Assembly: GCA_012512865.1 (NCBI GenBank)
Contig: JAAZDH010000241.1
Coordinates: 1-27,839, forward strand
Source: Clostridiaceae bacterium
Lineage (GTDB): Bacteria; Bacillota; Clostridia; Acetivibrionales; DUMC01
Direction: 5' to 3'
DNA length: 27,839 bases
Shown: in pieces, positions 15,417 to 23,367 of the stretch
Numbering within the stretch: position 1 is the stretch's first letter
Layout of the letters: every line of letters starts with the position of its first letter
The notes under the pieces: generated by a model
Databases searched by the model: none
What the model saw: the letters and a program-made list of their open reading frames with translations, nothing else
Told to the model about the DNA's origin: nothing
Position numbers and translations under genes: made by a program

Positions 15417-16550
15417 TTGGATATACTGTTTCTGTCGGTTTCAACCGGGGGAGGGCATATAAAGGCGGCGGAAGCCTTGAAAGGCCATGCAAAAAACCGG
15501 TGGCCGCATTCAAGATGCCTTATCGTGGATACTTTAAGGTATATTAGCCCTTTTTTGGACAAGTGCATTGTAGGAGGTTATATTAAAATAATAAGTAATA
15601 TGCCTTTTTTATACGGCGGCTTGTACACCTTGTCGGAAAACAACAAAAAGATTGTCAGCATGACATATGCGGCATGCCGCATGCTTTCGTACAATTTAAT
15701 CCCATTAATCAAGGGTTTTAATCCAGCCATTATTGTATGCACCCATACCTTCCCACTTCAAATGGTATGCCACTTAAAACGTGAAAAAATAATATCTGCT
15801 CCCTTGGCCGCCGTAGTAACTGATTTTGCAAATCACCCCTTCTGGAAGCTGGAAGGCATAGATGCCCTTATTGTTCCCCATGATGATATAAAACACGAGA
15901 TGTCCCTTGCAGGAATTCCCCGGGATATAATTTATCCTTACGGTATACCGGTGTCAGCAGCCTTTCTTGTAAAGCACAACAGGAAAAAAATCCTGGATTT
16001 GCTGGGACTGGAAGACAGGCCAACCGGGCTGGTGATGGGTGGAAGCCTTGGATTAGGCTCGATATTCAATTGTTTCGAAATGCTGGGAAAGTCAAGGAAG
16101 GATATTCAAATAATCGTGGTTGCAGGGAAAAACGCAAGGTTGAAAAACCGGATTGAAAGATGTACCAGGGAGAACGGCATATGTCAAAAAAACATAAGGG
16201 TGCTTGGATACACGGATATGATACCATATCTTATGGACGTATCGGATTTCATCATTACAAAACCAGGGGGGATGACCATTTCAGAAGCCCTGGTCAAGGA
16301 ACTGCCAATGTTTTTAACCTCACCGATCCCGGGACAGGAAGAAAGAAACCACCGTTTTCTTTTAAGAAGCGGTGCAGCAGTCGAGATCAATCCTGCCGGC
16401 GACATATGCCGTGTTTTAACCAATGTACTGGAGGACACCTTGATGCTAAAGAGCATGAAGGAAGCGGCAAAAAGGCTGGCTCGCCCGTATTCCTGCCGCG
16501 ACACTGTGTCGCTTCTTGAAAAGCTGGTACTGGCCGGTAGGAAGCTCTAA
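15417..16550 (+). CDS. MGDG-synthase/UgtP-type glycosyltransferase (GT28)
   Basis: The N terminus carries DILFLSVSTGGGHIKAAEAL, the acceptor-side GxGH motif of processive diacylglycerol glycosyltransferases and MurG relatives. The MGDG_synth region runs to about residue 180. The C-terminal nucleotide-sugar domain includes GLVMGGSLGLGS and the donor-binding stretch DFIITKPGGMTISEAL, then PIPGQEERNHRFLL. By family it transfers a sugar from UDP-sugar to diacylglycerol or a related lipid at the membrane face. The frame is open further upstream, but the best start is the TTG at 15417 after an AGGGGTGA site, giving about 378 residues beginning MDILFLSV. It is divergent from sleB and convergent with the YhaN-like gene 15 nt away. 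Confidence 0.88.
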   Translation: MDILFLSVSTGGGHIKAAEALKGHAKNRWPHSRCLIVDTLRYISPFLDKCIVGGYIKIISNMPFLYGGLYTLSENNKKIVSMTYAACRMLSYNLIPLIKGFNPAIIVCTHTFPLQMVCHLKREKIISAPLAAVVTDFANHPFWKLEGIDALIVPHDDIKHEMSLAGIPRDIIYPYGIPVSAAFLVKHNRKKILDLLGLEDRPTGLVMGGSLGLGSIFNCFEMLGKSRKDIQIIVVAGKNARLKNRIERCTRENGICQKNIRVLGYTDMIPYLMDVSDFIITKPGGMTISEALVKELPMFLTSPIPGQEERNHRFLLRSGAAVEINPAGDICRVLTNVLEDTLMLKSMKEAAKRLARPYSCRDTVSLLEKLVLAGRKL

Positions 16551-16564
16551 ACCCCGCCTGGCGA

Positions 16565-18445
16565 TTATACCCCGGTGAGCTCAATAATATTCACCTTTCC
16601 GCATATTTCTGAAATCATCTCAACTTCCCTCTTCTTGCATGTGAACAAAACAACCTGCCTGTCCCAGGACAAATTGTCCAGTATTTTTACAGTTTCCCTC
16701 GTCCTTGTATCATCAAACTGGGAAAATACCTCGTCCATTATGAAGGGAAGCCTTTCTCCCCTGGATGTTATCAAGTCCGCCAGGGCAAGCCTTAATGCAA
16801 TGTACACCTGGTCAACCGTCCCGCTGCTAAGCTGGGACGCGTTAACTACATCAATGTTTTCGGGACCCATTATTTTTATAACCAGCCTGTCATCTGCCCT
16901 TATATCCCTATACCTGCCCTCTGTGATACTGCAAAGGTAATAACCCATTCTTTCATTCAAGAGGGGTAAAAAGTCCCTTTGCATCTCAATCCTTGATTCT
17001 TGTAATACTTCCAAGGCCTTGTTCAATGAAAAGCGTATCTCCTCCAGGTTCTTTTTCCTGGTTTCAAGCTCTTCAATCTCTTCCGCCGCCTCTTGGATTT
17101 CTTCATCGTCATAATCCATGGAGGCCGCGATAGTTTCATATTCCTTTAATTTCAAGGCAAGGTTCATCTCTTCATCCCTGGCCCTCTCAAAGGCCATCAT
17201 CCAGGTCTTCTCCTCTTCGTTTAAAATTGACTCAATATCGGCTTCCCCCTCTTCCGCCGCCAACAAGGAAAACACCCATGGATATTTTAGCTGACCTTCC
17301 TCCTCCAGCCTTTTTACCAGGGACACAAGCTTGGCCCTGGTACCCTCGATATCATTTTTTATGCTTTCAACGCCTAATTTCTTTTCAAGCTCCCTTTGAT
17401 TATTAATCACCCTGCGCCTTGCAAGCAATAAAATACCAGGGACAACCAGGCCCAGGATCAACACCAAAAAAACGCGGGCAGCCACCGGTAATTGAAATCC
17501 AACGGCAAGTGAATACATCTCAATTATTCTTTCAACGAGGACCAGTGCTATTGCTGCAAGGCAGGCGGCAATAATGCCTGCATCCAAGTATCGCTTCGTA
17601 TTTTTCATGCATTTAATGTTTTTCGCCGCCATCCTGTTATCCCCTTTAATTTTTTTAAGCCTCAGAAGCTCCCTTGCCGTCTTGATCAATTCGCCTGAAA
17701 CATTTAATATATCCATTTCCCTCTTGTTTTTGATTATCATCATTTTGGTCTTCTTAATATATGCTTCTACCTCGGAAAACCTCTCCCTCTTCTTTTTAAG
17801 CTCCCCTAGCTTTTCTTTAAGCATGCCGAGCCTTTCGGCTATTTTATCAAGGGGTCTCGTCGTTGACCTGCCGGTGCCAGTGCAGGTCTTTATGGCATCC
17901 AGCAATGCTTTTTCCGCGGCTTTAAACGATACATCTTCGTATCCCGTCTCCTGGGCGTTTATCAGCCTGTTGAGAATTTCCTGCCTGCCGCTTGAATCTA
18001 TCCTTGTTTCCATTTGCTTTATAAAAACCGTTTTCTCGAAGCATGTTTCATTCAGCCCCAGGTGCTCCTCCGCGAATTTTATTTTTCTATCTTTTCCAAC
18101 CTCAAAAGTATGGGTTATATCATTAAAAGAAGAATCCATGATACGTACAGTATTCCTGTTGAAATCCCTGTTTACCGTATAAGAGGACCCGTCATCGAGG
18201 ACATATTCCAGGAAGCCGCCGTACTGGCTTCCATCCCATGGTTCAAACCTTTTAAGCGGGGGCTTTGATCCATCCTCCCTTTCCCTGCCCCCTTCAAGGC
18301 CGTAAAACATTCCCTTTATGAACCATTGGATGGTGGTTTTCCCTGACTCGTTTTCCCCGTAGATTACATTTATCCCGCCCGTCAAACGGATTTCAAATTC
18401 TTCCAGTCTGCCAAACCCTTTTATTCCCAACCGTTTAATTACCAA
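16565..18445 (-). CDS. YhaN-like SMC/RecN-type AAA ATPase
   Basis: The N terminus begins with GFGRLEEFEIRL and Walker A GENESGKTT (residues 30-38). Coiled-coil arms fill the middle. Near residue 290-350 they are interrupted by two hydrophobic segments (AGIIAACLAAIALVLVE and VFLVLILGLVVPGILLL), as in Bacillus YhaN. The C terminus has the ABC signature LSSGTVDQVYIALRLAL and Walker B LPFIMDEVFSQFDDTR. At 626 residues it is shorter than Bacillus YhaN (about 960), so the coiled coil is reduced. It directly follows the YhaO-like nuclease gene by 22 nt, forming an SbcCD-like pair that probably acts on DNA ends at the membrane. It starts with TTG at 18445. Confidence 0.88.
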   Translation of the reverse strand: MVIKRLGIKGFGRLEEFEIRLTGGINVIYGENESGKTTIQWFIKGMFYGLEGGREREDGSKPPLKRFEPWDGSQYGGFLEYVLDDGSSYTVNRDFNRNTVRIMDSSFNDITHTFEVGKDRKIKFAEEHLGLNETCFEKTVFIKQMETRIDSSGRQEILNRLINAQETGYEDVSFKAAEKALLDAIKTCTGTGRSTTRPLDKIAERLGMLKEKLGELKKKRERFSEVEAYIKKTKMMIIKNKREMDILNVSGELIKTARELLRLKKIKGDNRMAAKNIKCMKNTKRYLDAGIIAACLAAIALVLVERIIEMYSLAVGFQLPVAARVFLVLILGLVVPGILLLARRRVINNQRELEKKLGVESIKNDIEGTRAKLVSLVKRLEEEGQLKYPWVFSLLAAEEGEADIESILNEEEKTWMMAFERARDEEMNLALKLKEYETIAASMDYDDEEIQEAAEEIEELETRKKNLEEIRFSLNKALEVLQESRIEMQRDFLPLLNERMGYYLCSITEGRYRDIRADDRLVIKIMGPENIDVVNASQLSSGTVDQVYIALRLALADLITSRGERLPFIMDEVFSQFDDTRTRETVKILDNLSWDRQVVLFTCKKREVEMISEICGKVNIIELTGV

Positions 18446-18467
18446 CCCGTGTCAACCCGTCCTTCCG

Positions 18468-19739
18468 TTATATGTCAACCTTCCCTTCCTCTATTGCCTG
18501 GATTCCATAGTACAGCGCCTTCACAAGCAAATCCCTTTCATAATCACCTTTTGCCTCTTCTATCAGCCCGAGCATCTTTCTTGCAAACAGCCCTTTAATT
18601 CCAGCTTCTTTTTTAATCTCATCAAAATCGTAACCCGGTACTGCCTGGTTTTCCACCTTGGCATAAAACACCCTGCCTTCCAGGCAAGACAACAGGTACT
18701 CCATGTCAACCTTAAACCCTTGTTCTATATAGCCACACAGTACTATGCTCAATAACAATGCTTCGCCAGGCACCACATCAACGGCCGCTCCACCAGCGGC
18801 ACTTTTAATCCTGGCAATGGCATCATTAATCCTGGCCATTATTTCTTCGTCTGTTACGCAGCCTGAAATATCAATCCTTAAAACTTCGTACCTTTTTGCA
18901 TTGGTTACTTTAAATTTAACATCGAGGACCTTCTCCCCGTTTCCCTTTTTCATTACGCTTCCAACGTATATGCCGTGCTCCCCCGGTTCGTCAAAACCAA
19001 GGGGTTCTGGACTCCCGGGGTTATATATAATGCCTTGACTGCCCAAGCCATCCATGCGTTTATGAAAATGTCCCAGTGCGATGTAGTCCATTCCCAGTGA
19101 CTCAAGCCTCCTGCTTGACAGGGGGTTGTAATTGTCCTGGCCGATTTTAAAATCCAGTGTCCCATGCATAAGCAATATATTAATAAAACCCGGGTTAACC
19201 AAGCCCCGGTTAACAGGGCCTTTAATATCGAAGCCTTCACTGCCCGATTTTATTGTATTAACAGCATCCTTAAAAGTGCCTTGAAAATCCCTATCCCCGT
19301 AAATACCCGGGAAAGCGCCGGGGCCATATATACATATCCCTTCTTCTTCAAAATATGCATGGGTCCTATTCCCCGCCAAAATATACACGTTGTCCGCCCA
19401 TTCAAAATCCATGTAATAGGAACCTTTGCCCCATGGGTCATGATTCCCCGGTACTATAAACACCTTTATATCTTCCAGGCTTTTAAAAATGCTGTTAACG
19501 TAATTTATTGTCGATTTCCGCACGAAGCCATGCTCGTACAAATCCCCGGAAATAAAAACATACCCTGCTCCTTCTTCCCTGGCAATATCCATTATTTTTC
19601 TAAAGGTGTTCCTTAGGTCCATCCTTCTTACCGCGGACTTGCCCGTTCCTGCTAAAGGGCTGCCATCTTTCGTTCCCAGGGAACTAAAGGGGGCATCTAG
19701 GTGAACGTCGGCGCAGTGTACGAATTTTATGCACCCCAA
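18468..19739 (-). CDS. YhaO-like metallophosphoesterase, SbcD/Mre11-type nuclease
   Basis: Calcineurin-like phosphoesterase motifs occur in order: FVHCADVHLDAPF (Asp11, His13 counted from the TTG start), FISGDLYEHG, IVPGNHDPWG, LLMHGTLDF and ALGHFHKR. This is the metal-binding set of Mre11/SbcD nucleases. The C-terminal part is YhaO-like and ends with a helical region (KMLGLIEEAKGDYERDLLVKALYYGIQAIEEG). The frame opens upstream to 19817, overlapping acpS, but a TTG at 19739 preceded by AAGGGGG places the start next to the first motif, as expected. It is followed 22 nt downstream by the YhaN-like ATPase, the presumed partner in DNA-end processing. Confidence 0.88.
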   Translation of the reverse strand: MGCIKFVHCADVHLDAPFSSLGTKDGSPLAGTGKSAVRRMDLRNTFRKIMDIAREEGAGYVFISGDLYEHGFVRKSTINYVNSIFKSLEDIKVFIVPGNHDPWGKGSYYMDFEWADNVYILAGNRTHAYFEEEGICIYGPGAFPGIYGDRDFQGTFKDAVNTIKSGSEGFDIKGPVNRGLVNPGFINILLMHGTLDFKIGQDNYNPLSSRRLESLGMDYIALGHFHKRMDGLGSQGIIYNPGSPEPLGFDEPGEHGIYVGSVMKKGNGEKVLDVKFKVTNAKRYEVLRIDISGCVTDEEIMARINDAIARIKSAAGGAAVDVVPGEALLLSIVLCGYIEQGFKVDMEYLLSCLEGRVFYAKVENQAVPGYDFDEIKKEAGIKGLFARKMLGLIEEAKGDYERDLLVKALYYGIQAIEEGKVDI

Positions 19740-19788
19740 ATTTGGATTGACCCCCTTTTTCTCGCAATTTGCGTTTAATTTTACATCT

Positions 19789-20172
19789 TCACGATGTTTC
19801 AACAATTGCAAAAGCAACAGCGTAGTTTTTGCAGTGAGACATGCTCAAAGAAATGCTTTTCCCGTTTAACGATACAAAATATTCCCGGAATTTGCCTGAT
19901 AAAAAAACATACGGTTTGCCGGATTCATCATTTAAAATCTCAATATCCTTTAAGCCGGCCCCTTTGCCTATGCCGGTGCCAAGAGCTTTTGCCACCGCTT
20001 CCTTTGCAGCAAACCTGGCCGAATAACTATGGTACTTGCCAACCCTTTTCTCCTCGCAGTATTCAACCTCCCTCAGGGTAAAAGCTTTCCCGAGAAAGGC
20101 CTGCCCCCTTTTATCTATAGCCCTTTTTACCCGGTCAATCTCCACAATGTCAACGCCGCATAAGATTGCCAA
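19789..20172 (-). CDS. acpS: Holo-[acyl-carrier-protein] synthase AcpS
   Basis: Counted from the TTG at 20172, the protein is about 127 residues, the normal AcpS size. The magnesium ligands are Asp8 (GVDIVEIDR) and Glu58 (RFAAKEAVAKAL). The C terminus has the SLSMSHCKNYAVAFAIVE strand pair. AcpS transfers 4'-phosphopantetheine from CoA to acyl carrier protein. The open frame extends back to 20250, but that region encodes an unusual Gly/Gln-rich stretch. GGGAGG lies 7 nt before the TTG, so the shorter form is preferred. It heads the acpS-yhaO-yhaN minus-strand run and follows the GntR/FCD gene by about 110 nt. Confidence 0.92.
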   Translation of the reverse strand: MAILCGVDIVEIDRVKRAIDKRGQAFLGKAFTLREVEYCEEKRVGKYHSYSARFAAKEAVAKALGTGIGKGAGLKDIEILNDESGKPYVFLSGKFREYFVSLNGKSISLSMSHCKNYAVAFAIVETS

Positions 20173-20242
20173 AGCAAATTCCTCCCGGATACCTGGAAAT
20201 CGTACTCCTCCTGGACTCTTGCCTGCCTGGTCCAGACCTGCT

Positions 20243-20284
20243 TGGTTCAAGCTCGCATAATTTTGAATTTTGGTTCAAGCTCGC
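20243..20284. repeat. 28-bp-period direct repeat between gntR and acpS
   Basis: TGGTTCAAGCTCGC occurs exactly at 20243-20256 and 20271-20284, extending to TTGGTTCAAGCTCGC(A/T)TAATT. The second copy touches the gntR stop codon. It looks like a small tandem duplication in the spacer. Confidence 0.6.
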
Positions 20285-20968
20285 TTAATTCAGGTTGTTC
20301 TTCCTAATAGCATCAACTATCATCAATTCCTGGTTCTTTATATGTTTTTCCGCCGCCTTTCTTGCAGCATCAGGATCCCTGTTGCTGATAGCCTGGTAGA
20401 TTTCCATGTGCTCGCGTATTACTTCCTTTGTGCTCCTGAAATCCTTCAGGTAGATAACCCTGAAACGGTAAACCTGCTCCCTTAAATTGTTTGAAATCTG
20501 GATAAGCTTATCGTTCTTGGAAGCTTTATAAATAACATCATGAAATTCCACGTCTTTTTTTATAACCCCTTGAAGGTTGTCTTTTTCAACGTAACTGTCA
20601 AATTGGCTCTGTACTTGTCTCAACTCCTTTAGTTCACTTTCCGCAATCCTTTCTGCCGCCAGCGATGTAGCAAGGCCATCAAGAGAAGCCCTTACTTCCA
20701 GGACATCCATGATGTCCTTCACCGACAGCTTCGCAACATGAGCCCCTTTCCTGGGAATCATGATAACAAACCCCTCGAGTTCAAGTTTACGTATGGCTTC
20801 TCTTACAGGAGTCCTGCTTACACCCATCTTTTGTGCGAGCTGGACCTCCATGAGCCTTTCTCCAGGTTTTAACTCTCCCATTATTATTGCTTCCCTTAGT
20901 GTTGTAAAAATAATATCCCTCAGCGGTTTGTAGTCGTTCAATTTCATCCTTCCAAGTTTACCGGCCAT
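20285..20968 (-). CDS. GntR-family regulator, FadR/FCD subfamily
   Basis: The N-terminal winged helix (residues 10-75) contains the typical IIMGELKPGERLMEVQLAQ, VSRTPVREAIRKLELEG and GAHVAKLS segments. The FCD effector domain (about 85-215) carries likely metal-ligand histidines in DVEFHDVIY, REHMEIYQAI and AEKHIKNQEL. The 227-residue length fits. An AAGGAG site lies 10-11 nt before the ATG at 20968. It is 44 nt downstream of ispE on the same strand and may be co-transcribed with it. This family commonly responds to organic acids or sugar acids; nothing local identifies its targets. Confidence 0.92.
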   Translation of the reverse strand: MAGKLGRMKLNDYKPLRDIIFTTLREAIIMGELKPGERLMEVQLAQKMGVSRTPVREAIRKLELEGFVIMIPRKGAHVAKLSVKDIMDVLEVRASLDGLATSLAAERIAESELKELRQVQSQFDSYVEKDNLQGVIKKDVEFHDVIYKASKNDKLIQISNNLREQVYRFRVIYLKDFRSTKEVIREHMEIYQAISNRDPDAARKAAEKHIKNQELMIVDAIRKNNLN

Positions 20969-21012
20969 TACTTATCAACTCTCCTTACAATCTGTTTGCG
21001 ATCTTTCTTCTT

Positions 21013-21933
21013 CTAACACAATATATTCTTCCCACTCGTATATGTAATGATGGCATTCCATCCTTCTTTTATACATTCCTTGCAGGCTTCCTCCGCCGGG
21101 TGATTTTCCGGAAATATCCCAAGTACTGAAGGCCCGCTGCCACTCATGATACTTCCAAGGGCACCGCAAGACTTTAATTTATCTTTTATCACGTTGACAA
21201 CCGGGTATTTCTCCGCGGTAACACTTTCCAAAACATTTGCCATGTTCCTGGCAAGCAGGTCAATCCGGCCATCCTTTACAAATTCCAGTAGCATTTCAAT
21301 GTCAGGTCTCTTGTTTATTCTCCCTGCATCAAGGTTTTCATATACCCATCTCGTGGAAACCTCGATACATGGTATCACGATTAACACTTCAGTTCTTGGA
21401 AGGGGTTCCAGTTCCGTTAAAACATCCCCGATTCCCTCTACCAGCGCTGTGCCTCCGCGTATGCAAAAAGGCACATCCGCTCCTATTTCACGCCCGATGT
21501 CCAACAGTTCCTGTTCATCCGCCCTGCAGCCGAATAGCCTGTTCAACCCTCTTAATACGGCGGCGGCGTCGGTACTGCCCCCTGCAAGCCCTGCCGCTAC
21601 CGGGATGTTTTTTTCTATTGCTATTTTTACACCCCTGTTAATATTATACCTCTTGATAAATAATTCCGCAGCTTTATATGCAATATTTTCCCTTCCGGCG
21701 GGTACCTTGCCGCAATTGCATTCAACTACAATATCATTGCTTCCTTCAATACTTCTTTCAGCAATACTTATTGAAACCATATCGCAAAGTTCAACCTCCT
21801 GCATTATGGTCCTTATATCATGGTACCCATCGTGCCTCTTGCCGATTACATCAAGAGACAGGTTTATTTTTGCCCTTGCCTTGACCCTGGTGCTCTTCAC
21901 ATCTTTCAAGATATACATTTCTTCCTTTGCCAT
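21013..21933 (-). CDS. ispE: 4-diphosphocytidyl-2-C-methyl-D-erythritol kinase IspE
   Basis: This GHMP kinase has VKARAKINLSLDV (catalytic Lys22) near the N terminus, the glycine-rich ATP loop PVAAGLAGGSTDAAAVLRGL (residues 111-130, with Asp122) and the C-terminal GSIMSGSGPSVLGIF motif. It phosphorylates CDP-ME in the non-mevalonate isoprenoid pathway. The ATG at 21933 has only a weak site; ATG at 21918, preceded by AAAGGA, is an alternative start that would remove five residues. The veg-sipL-ispE-gntR order resembles arrangements seen in other spore-forming Firmicutes, with a GDPD pseudogene inserted between sipL and ispE here. Confidence 0.95.
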   Translation of the reverse strand: MAKEEMYILKDVKSTRVKARAKINLSLDVIGKRHDGYHDIRTIMQEVELCDMVSISIAERSIEGSNDIVVECNCGKVPAGRENIAYKAAELFIKRYNINRGVKIAIEKNIPVAAGLAGGSTDAAAVLRGLNRLFGCRADEQELLDIGREIGADVPFCIRGGTALVEGIGDVLTELEPLPRTEVLIVIPCIEVSTRWVYENLDAGRINKRPDIEMLLEFVKDGRIDLLARNMANVLESVTAEKYPVVNVIKDKLKSCGALGSIMSGSGPSVLGIFPENHPAEEACKECIKEGWNAIITYTSGKNILC

Positions 21934-22333
21934 TTTCCCGTTACTAACTTTCCGTAATACCTGTTTTTATTACTAATTTGTAACCAAGTTTTAATTATCA
22001 TATTGTTTATATACCCCGTGCATGGTTACGTTATCCTCTTGCATTATCCCGTATAACATCCTTTATTTAACAATAATATCCCATACATAAATGCAATACC
22101 TGCAATATCTGAAATATCTGAAATATCACATCCGTTCTGCATAAAACAAGCAAGGAACTGGCTTCTTTAGTTTTAGATACAATTATATATCAAAAAACAA
22201 TATCTTTCAATAAGAATGCTTTTCATAAGGGATGTTTCCATTACCGGGTTTAATGGTATGTCATTTTCTTCCATGCATAGGATAAAACTCGAGATTGTTT
22301 GCCAGCCTAAAATTGAAATGGTAAGAAATTGAT
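21934..22333. other. 400-nt spacer between the GDPD pseudogene and ispE
   Basis: No ORF or RNA gene is recognised. It holds a 9-bp tandem ATATCTGAA repeat (22105-22127) and a small hairpin CCATTA/TAATGG (22238-22243 with 22251-22256). No clear sigma-A promoter for ispE could be picked out. Confidence 0.4.
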
Positions 22334-23059
22334 TTAATGCATGTTTAATACATGGCGAAGCCTATCAGGATAATCGGTAATAATGCCAGTCACATCGCTG
22401 CTTATAAAATGTTGCATAACATCCTGGTCATTTACCGTGTAAACATTTATTTCTATACCGTATTCAAGGGTTTCTCTTATAATGTCTTCATTCAATGTGA
22501 TTTAATTAGGATGAATACATTCTACTCCATAATGCTTTGCATACTTCCCGGGATGTAAAATCCCATCGCTCATCAAGAGTCCACATTTTATGGAAGGAGC
22601 GATTTCCTTGCAGCGCATAATAGAGTAATGGTCAAAGGATGAAATAATAACCTTCTGCATCAAGTTATACTTGTTTATCAGCTCTATAAGCTTTTTTTCG
22701 ATTTCCTGCCCCGGCTTGCTGCCTCTCTTTATTTCTATGTTTGTAAAAACGTCCTTTGTTTGTATATAATCAAAATACTCTTCCAGCGTAGGTATTTCGT
22801 TGAACCCGTAAATATCGCCGAATCCTGCCTTCACATTCAGTTTTTTCAGTTGGTCAAGCGTCATATCCCCCACTTTGCCAATACCTTGTGTCACGCGCGA
22901 AACATCGCTGTCATGTATCACCACCAGCTCTCCGCTTTTGCATACGCGTATATCCATCTCAATACCGTCGCAGCCAGCTTCCACAGCCTTTCTGAATGCA
23001 AGCATGGTGTTTTCCGGGTAAGCAGCGCTAAATCCCCGATGAGCAATATTTTTCATCAT
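22334..23059 (-). pseudogene. Glycerophosphodiester phosphodiesterase broken by in-frame TAA
   Basis: The first 185 codons encode a normal GDPD domain: NIAHRGFSAAYPENTM (catalytic His-Arg and Glu-Asn), GIEMDIRVCKSGELVVIHDSD (Glu, Asp, His), FTNIEIKRG and IISSFDH. After GVECIHPN comes TAA (22504-22502), exactly where relatives commonly have Tyr. The same frame then continues with the missing conserved C terminus (LEYGIEINVYTVND, then SDVTGIITDYPDRL) to a normal stop at 22336-22334. A single T-to-A or C-to-A change explains it, and everything else looks undamaged, so the event is recent or a sequencing error. AGGAGG lies 5-8 nt before a tandem ATG-ATG start (23059/23056). The truncated product would lack the last barrel strands. 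Confidence 0.85.
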
Positions 23060-23218
23060 AATAACCTCCTGTATGTCAAGCATAGTTGCAACAAGTTGTA
23101 ACAATACTTTCATGCAACATTATATATCAATTGTACCAAAGTATTCAATATATTTTCCATAAATAGAAGGTATCAAGTTGTTGAAGGAAGAACCTGGATT
23201 AAAGGAATAAAATAGCAA

Positions 23219-23257
23219 ACCACCATGTCATTTCTCCAATCTAAATGGCATGGTGGT
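23219..23257 (-). terminator. Terminator-like hairpin after sipL
   Basis: ACCACCATG-T-CATTT (23219-23233) pairs with AAATG-G-CATGGTGGT (23243-23257), a 15-bp stem with one T/G position and a 9-nt loop. It lies 110 nt past the sipL stop; on the minus strand it is followed by a moderately T-rich tail. Nothing else is seen in the spacer 23060-23367. Confidence 0.5.
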
Positions 23258-23367
23258 ATATCTTCATAGGGATCAGCTCAACCTACGCTCCACGTTTCAT
23301 AATCTTTCCATATTCTAATGAACTTATAATGAGCTGGCGAGCTGGCCTGCTTTCTTTGCATTCTTGC

